Part shown: piece by piece, positions 18,365 through 26,702 of the stretch
Position numbering within the stretch: position 1 is the stretch's first letter
Layout: each line of letters begins with the position of its first letter
DNA from: JAAEPI01 sp965212145
GTDB lineage: Bacteria; Bacteroidota; Bacteroidia; Cytophagales; Cyclobacteriaceae
Reading direction: 5' to 3'
NCBI GenBank assembly: GCA_965212145.1
Contig: CBDBUY010000001.1
Coordinates: 186,001 to 250,000, forward strand
DNA length: 64,000 bases
Notes under the pieces: generated by a model
Database searches by the model: none
What the model saw: the letters and a program-made list of their open reading frames with translations, nothing else
What the model was told of the DNA's origin: nothing
Program-made: the position numbers and the translations under genes

Positions 18365-18535
18365 TCAAGGCTATTTAACACCTCCGATCCGGCCTGCCTG
18401 CTGAAGCCACGGCAAAGGCAGGCTATCCGCTATATCCCGAAACCCACAGTCCAACGCGCTCGCCCATTCGGGATGCCGCTGCTATCCTGGCTAGGTTGGA
18501 CTCTCTTCCCGGCTCAAGGCCGGGAAAATTTACAC
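18365..18535. repeat. Structured intergenic element, repeat-like
   Basis: GC-rich gap sequence between atpD and the histidine kinase gene with nested inverted repeats: GCCTGCC and GGCAGGC near 18392-18424, TCCCGA and TCGGGA around 18435-18474, AGTCCAAC and GTTGGACT at about 18449-18502, and CCCGGC-TCAAG-GCCGGG at about 18511-18527. It looks like a mobile-type structured repeat of the phylum rather than a gene. The rest of 18230-18364 shows nothing recognisable. Confidence 0.5.
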
Positions 18536-18536
18536 C

Positions 18537-19745
18537 TCAAGCCTCCTGCAAAATAATCCGAAAGGTCGTCCCTACATTTTGCTCGGATTTCTTCACGTAG
18601 ATTTTTCCTTTGTGGTAGTTCTCGATAATCCGCTTGGCGAGCGTGAGCCCCAGTCCCCAACCGCGTTTCTTCGTGGTAAAGCCAGCCCGGAAAATTTGTC
18701 GAACCTGGGATTTAGACAAACCCTTTCCGGTATCGGACACATCTATCGCTACGGCTTCATTTACTTTCATGATTTTGACGGTGATTGAGCCTTTGCCACT
18801 CATGGCATCAGCCGCATTCTTCAGCAGGTTTTCCATGACCCAGGCAAACAGTGACTTATTCATCTTCGCTTGGATATCATCGTTCGGGAAAGACTCCACA
18901 GTCACCTGAATTTTTGTAGAAAGCCTAACGCTCAAGTAACTCACAATCTCATCCACGATGTTACGCACATTCTCATCGGAGAGCTGTGGCACACTTCCGA
19001 TGCTCGAGAATCGCTCCGTGATTTTCTCCAAGCTCTTGATGTCCTTGTCAAATTCCAACATGATATCCTGCTGATCAGGGTAGGTGCTCTTAAAATACTC
19101 CGACCAGGCCATCAGCGAACTAAGCGGTGTGCCCAACTGGTGAGCCGTTTCCTTTGCCAGTCCCACCCACACTCGGTTTTGCTCGGCCGAACGGGAGTAA
19201 TTGAAAATCACAAAAATGACCAACACAAAAACCGCAATGATGGATAGCTGCACGTACGGGTAGTAAACCAACTGAGAAAGCAACAACGAATTCTCGTAGA
19301 AAATGTACTGTCTGGCAGTGACTCCTCCGGGAAAATTCAACTGAATTTCGATCGGCTCATGCTGCTCGCGCATCTCCGAAATGACGGACTTTAAATATTC
19401 CCTCCGTTTCTTCGGGTCGGTCTCACCATCTGCCCTTGGCAGGTTCTTGTAATCAACCAGATTTTCGTTCTCATCTGTGAGAATGACCGGGATAGTTGCA
19501 TTGGACAGGACGATTTCATCCAGAAGCAGGATGAAGTTTGGATCCTCGTTTTCGTTGGCGAGGTATTCGAGCGTACGGGCGTACAGCTCAATCTGCTGGC
19601 GCTCCCGATCGTCGATCTGATTCACCAGCATGTTGGTGTAAAAAATGGAGCCGGCACTGATGATCAGTGCCGCCCCAATGATGATCCAATTGCGGGCCGA
19701 TTGTCCCGGCCGCAACTGCATAAATGTTATTTCTGGCTTGCTCAC
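18537..19745 (-). CDS. Membrane sensor histidine kinase
   Basis: A 402-residue kinase. Membrane segments at about residues 20-40 and 165-183 flank a periplasmic sensor domain. The phosphoacceptor is His202 in AKETAHQLGTPLSSL, and the ATPase domain shows the N box (VMENLLKNAADAM) and G boxes (DVSDTGKGLS, RGWGLGLTLAKRII). It autophosphorylates and passes phosphate to a response regulator, none of which is adjacent, so it is an orphan. It lies 33 bp downstream of the ABC permease gene and may be co-transcribed with the exporter. Confidence 0.93.
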   Translation of the reverse strand: MSKPEITFMQLRPGQSARNWIIIGAALIISAGSIFYTNMLVNQIDDRERQQIELYARTLEYLANENEDPNFILLLDEIVLSNATIPVILTDENENLVDYKNLPRADGETDPKKRREYLKSVISEMREQHEPIEIQLNFPGGVTARQYIFYENSLLLSQLVYYPYVQLSIIAVFVLVIFVIFNYSRSAEQNRVWVGLAKETAHQLGTPLSSLMAWSEYFKSTYPDQQDIMLEFDKDIKSLEKITERFSSIGSVPQLSDENVRNIVDEIVSYLSVRLSTKIQVTVESFPNDDIQAKMNKSLFAWVMENLLKNAADAMSGKGSITVKIMKVNEAVAIDVSDTGKGLSKSQVRQIFRAGFTTKKRGWGLGLTLAKRIIENYHKGKIYVKKSEQNVGTTFRIILQEA

Positions 19746-19778
19746 AAGTTTAAATCCTGCGAGAAAGTTAATGAATGC

Positions 19779-21086
19779 TTATTTCTGCAAGAACCAGCGA
19801 ACCAAGGTTTTGTAATTCACCTTCGTGCCATGCATCAAGATTCCCACTCGATAAATTCTGCCGGCAATCCATAATGTGAAGATCAATCCACCAATAAGTA
19901 GCACCATGGAAAGTATGATTTCCCAGGTAGGCACCCCAAATCCGATTCGTCCCATCATCACAATAGGTGAAGTGAATGGAATGATCGATAGCCAGAAACT
20001 GATTGTGCCATGTGGATCTTCAAATACAAACAGGAAGAGCCCCATCAACGCACCGATGATCGGCAACATGATCGGCATCATAAACTGCTGTGCATCTGCA
20101 GGTGTATCCACGGCAGAACCCACAGCAGCAAATAAAGCCCCGTAAAGCAAATAGCCACCGATGAAGTAGAACAAGAAAAGGAGGGCAATCTTCATCAAAG
20201 GAATGTCTCCAATGATGGCCAGCATTTCCTGCACTTTTTCGTTGGACTGAGCGTCAGTCGCATTGGCTGAGTTGGCCATCTCCTGGATGTCTCCCGGATT
20301 TAAGCTCAGCCCAAATACCGCTAGTACCACAGTTGAAAGCACCGAAATCAAGATCATCCAAACCGCAAACTGCACCACGCCCACAGACGCCACACCGAGC
20401 ACTTTGCCCAGCATCATCTGGAAAGGCTTGATCGTGGAAACCACTACTTCCACAATCTTGGAATTCTTCTCTTCAATAACTCCCTGCATCACCTGAGCGC
20501 CATAGGCAAACAGGAAGATGTAAATCATCAGCCCCATGACATAACCAGCTCCGAAGGTGACGCCTTCACTGCTTTTGGTCTCTTCCCCGCTATCGTTGAG
20601 ATTTCTGGATTCGATATTGACGTAGGTATCTAGCGAGTCCAGTTGCTCCTGCGTCAGGCCGGATCGGATCAATTTCATTTCCCTGATCTGCGACCAAATT
20701 TTATCCTCAAAACCATCTACCACGCGAACGCCCGGACTGGTCTTCGTATAAAAAGTCATTCCCTCTGGTTCATCGATATTGACTTCTGGAATATAGAGAA
20801 GTGCAAAATCTTCTGACTTTTGGAAATCGTTTTTGGCAGAATCAACAGGTCCGTCCACCTTCTTATAGCTATAGTCTCGATTGTCTTCAAAAGTGAAAAG
20901 GTCACTTTCATCCAACACTCTGACAACCTCCGCCTCCTTGTTTTGTTGATTCTGAATGGCCAGGTAAATCATCCCCCCGATCATCAATGGAAAAATCAAT
21001 GGAACAAGAATAGTCGCGAGCAAAAACGATTTCTTCTTCACGCGGCTCAAGAACTCGCGCTGTAGGACTAAAAACATCTTATTCAT
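19779..21086 (-). CDS. ABC-2 family exporter permease (NatB-like)
   Basis: A 435-residue permease: one N-terminal membrane segment (LLATILVPLIFPLMIGGMIYL), a large extracytoplasmic domain of about 140 residues, then about five more segments. The pattern (FLSRVKKKSFLLATIL start, MQGVIEEKNSKIVEVVVSTI in the middle) is that of NatB/YhaP-type permeases. NatAB exporters extrude sodium or drugs in some species; the substrate here is unknown. It overlaps the ATPase gene by 8 bp. Confidence 0.92.
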   Translation of the reverse strand: MNKMFLVLQREFLSRVKKKSFLLATILVPLIFPLMIGGMIYLAIQNQQNKEAEVVRVLDESDLFTFEDNRDYSYKKVDGPVDSAKNDFQKSEDFALLYIPEVNIDEPEGMTFYTKTSPGVRVVDGFEDKIWSQIREMKLIRSGLTQEQLDSLDTYVNIESRNLNDSGEETKSSEGVTFGAGYVMGLMIYIFLFAYGAQVMQGVIEEKNSKIVEVVVSTIKPFQMMLGKVLGVASVGVVQFAVWMILISVLSTVVLAVFGLSLNPGDIQEMANSANATDAQSNEKVQEMLAIIGDIPLMKIALLFLFYFIGGYLLYGALFAAVGSAVDTPADAQQFMMPIMLPIIGALMGLFLFVFEDPHGTISFWLSIIPFTSPIVMMGRIGFGVPTWEIILSMVLLIGGLIFTLWIAGRIYRVGILMHGTKVNYKTLVRWFLQK

Positions 21087-21984
21087 GGCTGTCTCCTTTC
21101 ACTTTTGAGATAAAAATGTCGTTCATACTAGGGATTCTTTCCACGAATGAATGAATCTCCACCTGACTAATCAGGCTCTTCAATAAATCATTTGGATTAC
21201 CGTCTGCGCTGTACTGAATGATGGATCGCTGCAGTTCCCTTGCGATTTCTTCGGTGCTCGTCACCTCGAAACTGCCGTTTGAACTGATGGTTCCTTTGTA
21301 CTCCACCAAATATGACCCATCTCGGTTCTGCTCTTTGATGTCCTGTTTCGGCCCATCCAGTACCACCTTTGACTGGTGGATCAAGGCAATGTGATCGCAT
21401 AACTGCTCTACGGATTCCATGCGGTGCGTGGAGAAAATGATCGTTGCGCCTTTTTCTCTTAGTTCCAATATCTCATCTTTAATCAACTCGGCATTTACTG
21501 GATCAAATCCAGAAAACGGCTCATCCAAGATGATCAACTTAGGATCGTGAAGGATCGTGGAAATGAATTGAATCTTCTGAGCCATCCCTTTGGATAGATC
21601 CTCAATTTTTTTGTTCCACCATTCCAGAATATCCAGTTTTTTGCACCACTCCTTACCTAGGCGAGAAGCTTCCTTTCTGGAAAGACCTCTCAATTGCCCA
21701 AGATAGATCAGCTGATCACCAACCTTCATTTTCTTGTAAAGACCTCTCTCTTCAGGAAGATACCCAATGGCTCGGATGTGCTCCGGTGAAAGAGGTTGAC
21801 CATTCAGGAGAACTTCTCCCTCGTCGGCTTCTATGATTTGATTAATGATTCTAATGAGTGTGGTTTTCCCGGCACCATTGGGGCCCAGCAGCCCGAATAT
21901 GCTGCCCTCGGGAACTTCCATACTCACGCCTTGAAGGGCCTTATGGCCGCTATAGGCCTTGGAAATATTCTTTATACTTAGCAC
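21079..21984 (-). CDS. ABC transporter ATP-binding protein (NatA-like)
   Basis: A 301-residue ATPase with Walker A GLLGPNGAGKTTLIRI, signature LSKGMAQKIQF, Walker B LIILDEPFSGFDPVN and switch His in STHRMESVE. A C-terminal extension of about 80 residues (a DUF4162-like domain) is usual for the NatA/YhaQ group. It is the first gene of the exporter operon with the permease at 19779. Confidence 0.94.
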   Translation of the reverse strand: MLSIKNISKAYSGHKALQGVSMEVPEGSIFGLLGPNGAGKTTLIRIINQIIEADEGEVLLNGQPLSPEHIRAIGYLPEERGLYKKMKVGDQLIYLGQLRGLSRKEASRLGKEWCKKLDILEWWNKKIEDLSKGMAQKIQFISTILHDPKLIILDEPFSGFDPVNAELIKDEILELREKGATIIFSTHRMESVEQLCDHIALIHQSKVVLDGPKQDIKEQNRDGSYLVEYKGTISSNGSFEVTSTEEIARELQRSIIQYSADGNPNDLLKSLISQVEIHSFVERIPSMNDIFISKVKGDSHE

Positions 21985-22163
21985 GTCAGTGTGATTGTTA
22001 AGGTTCGCAAATTAGAAGATTTAAACAGAACTCAAACTCTTTAGTTGGTAGGTTTAGTAGGAGTGGTCAATTTTCATTTTCAACTGGTTAGTACCCTCAT
22101 GGAAGGAAATCTTACAAGGGCCGTGAATTATTTCTATAATTTGATGGAAGTTCTGCAATTCAA

Positions 22164-22916
22164 CTATTTCGTCTTGAATTTCTGGATAAACGATTTAGTG
22201 AAATCAGAAGTCACCAGATTGCCACTGGTTTGCGCACGCTCCGCCAGTAAGCCATCCCAATTTTCCGTACCCTTCCAGAAAGTTTTCTTCAGTTCGGCCA
22301 TAGCCTCAGGGTTATAAGCCGCTAGTTTTTTGGCCAGCTCCTCCACGGCCGAATCCATTTCTGCCGCATCTTCGGAAACCTTGTTGAACATGCCTTTTTC
22401 ATGCGCCCAGTCCGGAGTGAAAAACAAATCCGGATTCATGCCCATCTCCGACATGGCAGAAAGTCCCACTTTTCGCTCAATGGCGGGTCCCACTACAAAA
22501 GGTCCAATTCCCAAGGCCAACTCGCTCAACTTGATCGAAGAAAACTTGGTGGCGAAGCAGTAGTCACAGGATGAAGCTAAACCGATTCCTCCACCCACGG
22601 CTTTGCCCTGCACTCGACCAATGATAAATTTTGGTGCCTTACGCATCGCATTGATCACATTGGCAAACCCCATGAAGAATTTCTTGCCTTCTGTTGAATC
22701 CTGAATGGCCAAAAGTTCATCAAAACTGGCTCCAGCACAAAAAGCCCGATCTCCGCCACTTTTCAGCACAATGACTTTGATGTCTGGGTCGTTACCTGCC
22801 TGGGTAACCGTCTCAGCAAGTTCGGCAAGGATTTTGGCGGGGAGTGAGTTAGATTGTTCCGTGAAAAATTCAACGGTACCCACACCGTCTTTTTTCGCTA
22901 GGTTAACGTAGTTCAT
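22164..22916 (-). CDS. Enoyl-CoA hydratase/isomerase family protein
   Basis: About 250 residues from the ATG at 22916 (an open stretch to 22961 overlaps the divergent CAP gene). Crotonase-fold motifs are GDRAFCAGASFDELLAIQ, which forms the oxyanion hole, and GKAVGGGIGLASSCDYCFA. One typical catalytic glutamate position is not obvious in SIKLSELALGIGP, though E is present there. Such enzymes hydrate or isomerise enoyl-CoA in fatty-acid or phenylacetate catabolism; paaZ lies 20 kb away, so a PaaG/PaaF-type role is possible but not shown. Confidence 0.88.
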   Translation of the reverse strand: MNYVNLAKKDGVGTVEFFTEQSNSLPAKILAELAETVTQAGNDPDIKVIVLKSGGDRAFCAGASFDELLAIQDSTEGKKFFMGFANVINAMRKAPKFIIGRVQGKAVGGGIGLASSCDYCFATKFSSIKLSELALGIGPFVVGPAIERKVGLSAMSEMGMNPDLFFTPDWAHEKGMFNKVSEDAAEMDSAVEELAKKLAAYNPEAMAELKKTFWKGTENWDGLLAERAQTSGNLVTSDFTKSFIQKFKTK

Positions 22917-22931
22917 AAAAGCAAAAATTGA

Positions 22932-24173
22932 ATGAATCCTCGAACTTCCCAAACCACACATTTTTTACGTGTCATTCTGGCTCTTTTTCTCTTACCTATC
23001 TTTTCGGCAAATGCTCAGTTGAACCCCGGGAATTTTTTCGCCCAGATGGAGATCAATGCGGCCAACACAGCCAAAGACGTGGACTATCTGACGCAGGATG
23101 AAAAAGACATCTTTCTCTACAATAATCTGGCTCGGATGCAGCCGAAGAAATTCCATGCACTATTCGTGGAGTACACCAAAGGCACGGGGCGGGAGGGACT
23201 TTTGAAGACAGATCATTACTACACCACGCTGACAACAGACTTACTGAATCGGCAACCGGCTGGCCCTATGCAACCAGACAAAAAGATGTTTGAGTTGGCA
23301 GAGTGCTGGGCGGTAGAATCCGGGAAACTGGGAATTACGGGGCATGATCGGGTAAGCTGCCCTGGCGGATACAGCGGGGAAAACTGCTCTTATGGTTATT
23401 CCGACGGACTAGATATCGTCATACAATTGCTGGTGGATCATGGAGTAGAAAGTTTAGGCCACCGAAAGAACATGCTGAGTCCAGGCTGGAGAGGCATGGG
23501 CACGGCCATTCGGCCACATTCTGGTTATCGTCATTGCGCGGTTCAGAATTTTACCGGCACCAATGACATCCTGCGCGCAGAGGCGGAAAAAAAGCGAATT
23601 GCTGCAGAGAATGCCGCGAAAAAGCGAAAGAAGCGTTTGGAAGAACGATCCCTCCAATTTCAAAAGCTGCTGAACGAATTCACTCCTGCCGAACAAAGTG
23701 CGGCAGATGTGGGCAGAAACCTTGGCTACCTGACCGAATTTGAAAAGGACTTTTATTTCTACCTGAATCTTGTTCGGATGTACCCTTCCAAATTCAAAAG
23801 ACTGATTTGGGATGAGGGGCCATACTTTGACCGATTCAAAGAGGAGCAGGAAAGTTTAAACAGCGAGCCCGGTTTTCGGCAAATGGAAAAATATCTCCGT
23901 TTCTACAATCCCAAACCGGCATTCGTTCCCAAAAAAGAATTCATGGATGCAGGAAGGTGTGTGGTTTCAAAATGGCGATCAGGTGGTAGTAGCACGGCTT
24001 GCCTTCCCGGTCAGGGAGCCTGGCGATTGCAAACCTACTATCCAGAAAATCACTACAATGATTTCATTGCCACACTCACTACTTCGAAAGATTTTGATGA
24101 TCTGCTCAATAAGAACTCTCACTTGATCGTAGTGGATGAAGGGGGGGCTGCTGTGAAGGTTTTTATTAAGTGA
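22932..24173 (+). CDS. Secreted CAP-domain protein with degenerate second copy
   Basis: A 413-residue protein with a signal peptide (residues about 12-29). The first CAP (SCP/PR-1) domain, about 50-215, keeps the family residues: LNPxxF-type helix YNNLARMQPKKF, GHDRVSCPGGYSGENC and SLGHRKNMLSPGWRGMGTAI. A charged coiled linker (AEKKRIAAENAAKKRKKRLE) leads to a second region whose start (TEFEKDFYFYLNLVRMYPSKF) clearly repeats the first, but whose end lacks the GHRxNM motif. CAP proteins are secreted and often bind lipids or peptides; function here unknown. The gap to the divergent hydratase gene is only 15 bp. Confidence 0.88.
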   Translation: MNPRTSQTTHFLRVILALFLLPIFSANAQLNPGNFFAQMEINAANTAKDVDYLTQDEKDIFLYNNLARMQPKKFHALFVEYTKGTGREGLLKTDHYYTTLTTDLLNRQPAGPMQPDKKMFELAECWAVESGKLGITGHDRVSCPGGYSGENCSYGYSDGLDIVIQLLVDHGVESLGHRKNMLSPGWRGMGTAIRPHSGYRHCAVQNFTGTNDILRAEAEKKRIAAENAAKKRKKRLEERSLQFQKLLNEFTPAEQSAADVGRNLGYLTEFEKDFYFYLNLVRMYPSKFKRLIWDEGPYFDRFKEEQESLNSEPGFRQMEKYLRFYNPKPAFVPKKEFMDAGRCVVSKWRSGGSSTACLPGQGAWRLQTYYPENHYNDFIATLTTSKDFDDLLNKNSHLIVVDEGGAAVKVFIK

Positions 24174-26648
24174 TCACAATTTCAAATCCACACTAAACTT
24201 CATTCCAAAACCATTCACCTTCTCATCCAAATAGGTCAATCGGTGAAATGCACGGACAGAAAAAACACGTAAAATATTGGTCACACCATAACCAACCTCC
24301 ACATATGGCTTGTCTCCCCACTCTCTGAAAGGCAATATTGGATTATTGGAAGCATCCAATTCAAATTGGGAGATTTGAATGTTCTCATTTCTCAACCCTC
24401 CCATCAAAATATTGGCATTGATCACAGATCGTAATTTCAATTTTCTCAAAAGAGGTATCCTATTAAACAGGAGTCCTTCGAAAGAGTGATTGTACCGCAG
24501 TTCGGCGTACTGATCGGAAGTGAATTCATAGAAATCCATCAATCCATAGGCAAAGTCTACATAGAAGGGCGTTTCATTTCCGATCGGGCTGAAAAGCATG
24601 GAGTAAGGTGCCTCACCGATGAAGTAGCCTCCACCTAACTGAAAATCCGAGACACCCAGGATTCCCATCTTCTGAGTTTTCTGAATCGTCAGCCGAAACT
24701 TATGGTAATCAAAGTCACTGCCCATCACCCCATCCATTCCTCGGGTATAATTCAGAATGAAGATAGGCGAACGAATGGTGCCTAAACTCAAGCGCTCATT
24801 GTCGTTGATGACGAAAATCTCATCCTTGCCGTAGCGAATGTTGGTGGAGACTTCCGTGATCTCATAATCTGACGCAGTGGTCGTTTGGTTTTCGTCCGTG
24901 TAATAGTTGAAATCAAACAATGGCTTGTGTAACTCATGCCGAATCGCAAAGTCTGCCGTCAACCCTTTGCTCAGTTGCTGCTGATAAGTGAGTTTGAATT
25001 TACGCTTGGCAAAAGGCTGAGTCAAATTCCCAAAACGACTAAAAGTGTAAAAGAGACTCGTCGGGCTCACGTCTTCATTCAACAACCAGATCTGTTCGAT
25101 CTCATATTGTTGTTCGTATTTCAGAGTAGCCCAGGGTTTTCGATTCAATATGGCCTGCGAATAGAAATTGTATTTCCATCTTTCATCGTCAAACCCATAG
25201 CCAACATATCCGCCCAGCACCCATTTGTCACTGAAAGCATAATTCGTGCGGGCACCCATTCCCAGCCGGAATCCCTCTATGTTGTTGTTGCCGACGAAGG
25301 TGGTGTACGGACCCAGGTCAAGTTTCCCAGCCTTCGCATATCCTGTACCTAGAAACTTCAACACCTCTGTCATGAACCGAATCTGTGGAATGCGCTTGAG
25401 CGAATCGATCATGACAAAAACGTTTTCCTCGGTCCTGGTCAGGGAATCGTGACGGGCACTTCGCCAATATTCATCGTCCCCTTTCCTGACCAATGGATCC
25501 ATTGAAATCGGATTCAAATAAAAGTCACGCTCTTTCTCTTGATTGACCACAAAGTCCTTGTTGGAGACATAAAACTTTCCGAGGAAGCCGGCTGACTTGG
25601 GGGTGAGTGGCTTGAGTTGAATGACAACCCGCGTTTTGGCTGGCAACCACGGCCCGGCCTCCGTTTCCTCCAAATCCTGCTGAATTTTGATTTTGTTGAT
25701 GAAGTTTAAGTTAGCCTTGGAAGAAACGTACGCGTCAATTCGTTTCAATGCATAGGTGTCAGTGGTGATCCACATGTTGCCATGAAACGCCAGGTCTTGT
25801 TCCTGTCTTGGGAAGAATTCCAATTGGTAGCAAAATCGACCATCTACCTCCAAACTATCAATTAGGTCATATTCATAAATGAGCCTGCCACCATCAGCGA
25901 TCGGGCTGGCGAATTCCTTCTCAACGATGTTCAACCAGTTTTGGTAAAAGTTGTATTCCTGAAAGGAGCTGCCAATGACCTGAGACGTGAGCGTCCCGTC
26001 CGTGATCCCGACCCCACTGATCCGGGTTCGGATCATTTGTTCGTGTTTGGCCGATGGATTCTTTCGGTAGTGAAATCTGGAGATTGCCTCAGAAATAAAA
26101 ATGGGCAGGATCGGTTTGCCGTCTTCCCCTGCGATTTGCTCAATGCTGTCCAGGACATGACTGATCTTGGACATAATCTTGCCCTTGCGAAAAGCCTCTG
26201 ACATTTCATTGACATCAAACTCCGTACGGGTGTAGCTTTCGTATTCGTAAGCCTCCAGCTGTCGTTTGTCGTTTAGTCTTTTGTTGGCATTGACTTTTCT
26301 GAGGATTTCTAAGGCCGGGTTCTCCCCGGCATAGACGACCACCTCATTTAGAGACGTCAGGCTTTCGTCCAATTGGAAATCAATGACTTGTGTTTGTCCG
26401 GTCACCACAAGCTTAGCTCGCCGCTGATAGCCGATGTAAGTCACAGCCAGTGAATCAGCCGATCTAGAGGTCTTGGCAATGAAATTGCCATCAAAATCCG
26501 TGATGGCTCCATCGCTCGTCCCCACAAAGCTGACGGTGGCAAAAGGGATGGGCGTACCGGTGAGGGATTCCGTGACCTTGCCGGACACGATGGTCTGCGC
26601 AGACACCCAGGCCACAGCAAAAAACAGAACGAAGTAGAGTCCTCTCAC
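24174..26648 (-). CDS. DUF5686 outer-membrane protein with carboxypeptidase-regulatory-like domain
   Basis: An 824-residue protein: signal peptide (MRGLYFVLFFAVAWVSAQ), a CarboxypepD_reg-like beta-sandwich (TIVSGKVTESLTGTPIPFAT, ITDFDGNF), a central domain with LEILRKVNANKRLNDKRQLE and YESYTR, and a long C-terminal region of alternating beta strands with terminal FSVDLKL, consistent with a 16-20-strand outer-membrane barrel. The N-terminal layout resembles TonB-dependent receptors but no plug motif is visible. Family function is unknown. Its stop abuts that of the convergent CAP gene with no gap. Confidence 0.9.
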   Translation of the reverse strand: MRGLYFVLFFAVAWVSAQTIVSGKVTESLTGTPIPFATVSFVGTSDGAITDFDGNFIAKTSRSADSLAVTYIGYQRRAKLVVTGQTQVIDFQLDESLTSLNEVVVYAGENPALEILRKVNANKRLNDKRQLEAYEYESYTRTEFDVNEMSEAFRKGKIMSKISHVLDSIEQIAGEDGKPILPIFISEAISRFHYRKNPSAKHEQMIRTRISGVGITDGTLTSQVIGSSFQEYNFYQNWLNIVEKEFASPIADGGRLIYEYDLIDSLEVDGRFCYQLEFFPRQEQDLAFHGNMWITTDTYALKRIDAYVSSKANLNFINKIKIQQDLEETEAGPWLPAKTRVVIQLKPLTPKSAGFLGKFYVSNKDFVVNQEKERDFYLNPISMDPLVRKGDDEYWRSARHDSLTRTEENVFVMIDSLKRIPQIRFMTEVLKFLGTGYAKAGKLDLGPYTTFVGNNNIEGFRLGMGARTNYAFSDKWVLGGYVGYGFDDERWKYNFYSQAILNRKPWATLKYEQQYEIEQIWLLNEDVSPTSLFYTFSRFGNLTQPFAKRKFKLTYQQQLSKGLTADFAIRHELHKPLFDFNYYTDENQTTTASDYEITEVSTNIRYGKDEIFVINDNERLSLGTIRSPIFILNYTRGMDGVMGSDFDYHKFRLTIQKTQKMGILGVSDFQLGGGYFIGEAPYSMLFSPIGNETPFYVDFAYGLMDFYEFTSDQYAELRYNHSFEGLLFNRIPLLRKLKLRSVINANILMGGLRNENIQISQFELDASNNPILPFREWGDKPYVEVGYGVTNILRVFSVRAFHRLTYLDEKVNGFGMKFSVDLKL

Positions 26649-26702
26649 TTTGAGTTTGAAAGGAGCAAAATTAGAGGTAATTGAAGTCCTGAAATGAAAT
26701 AT

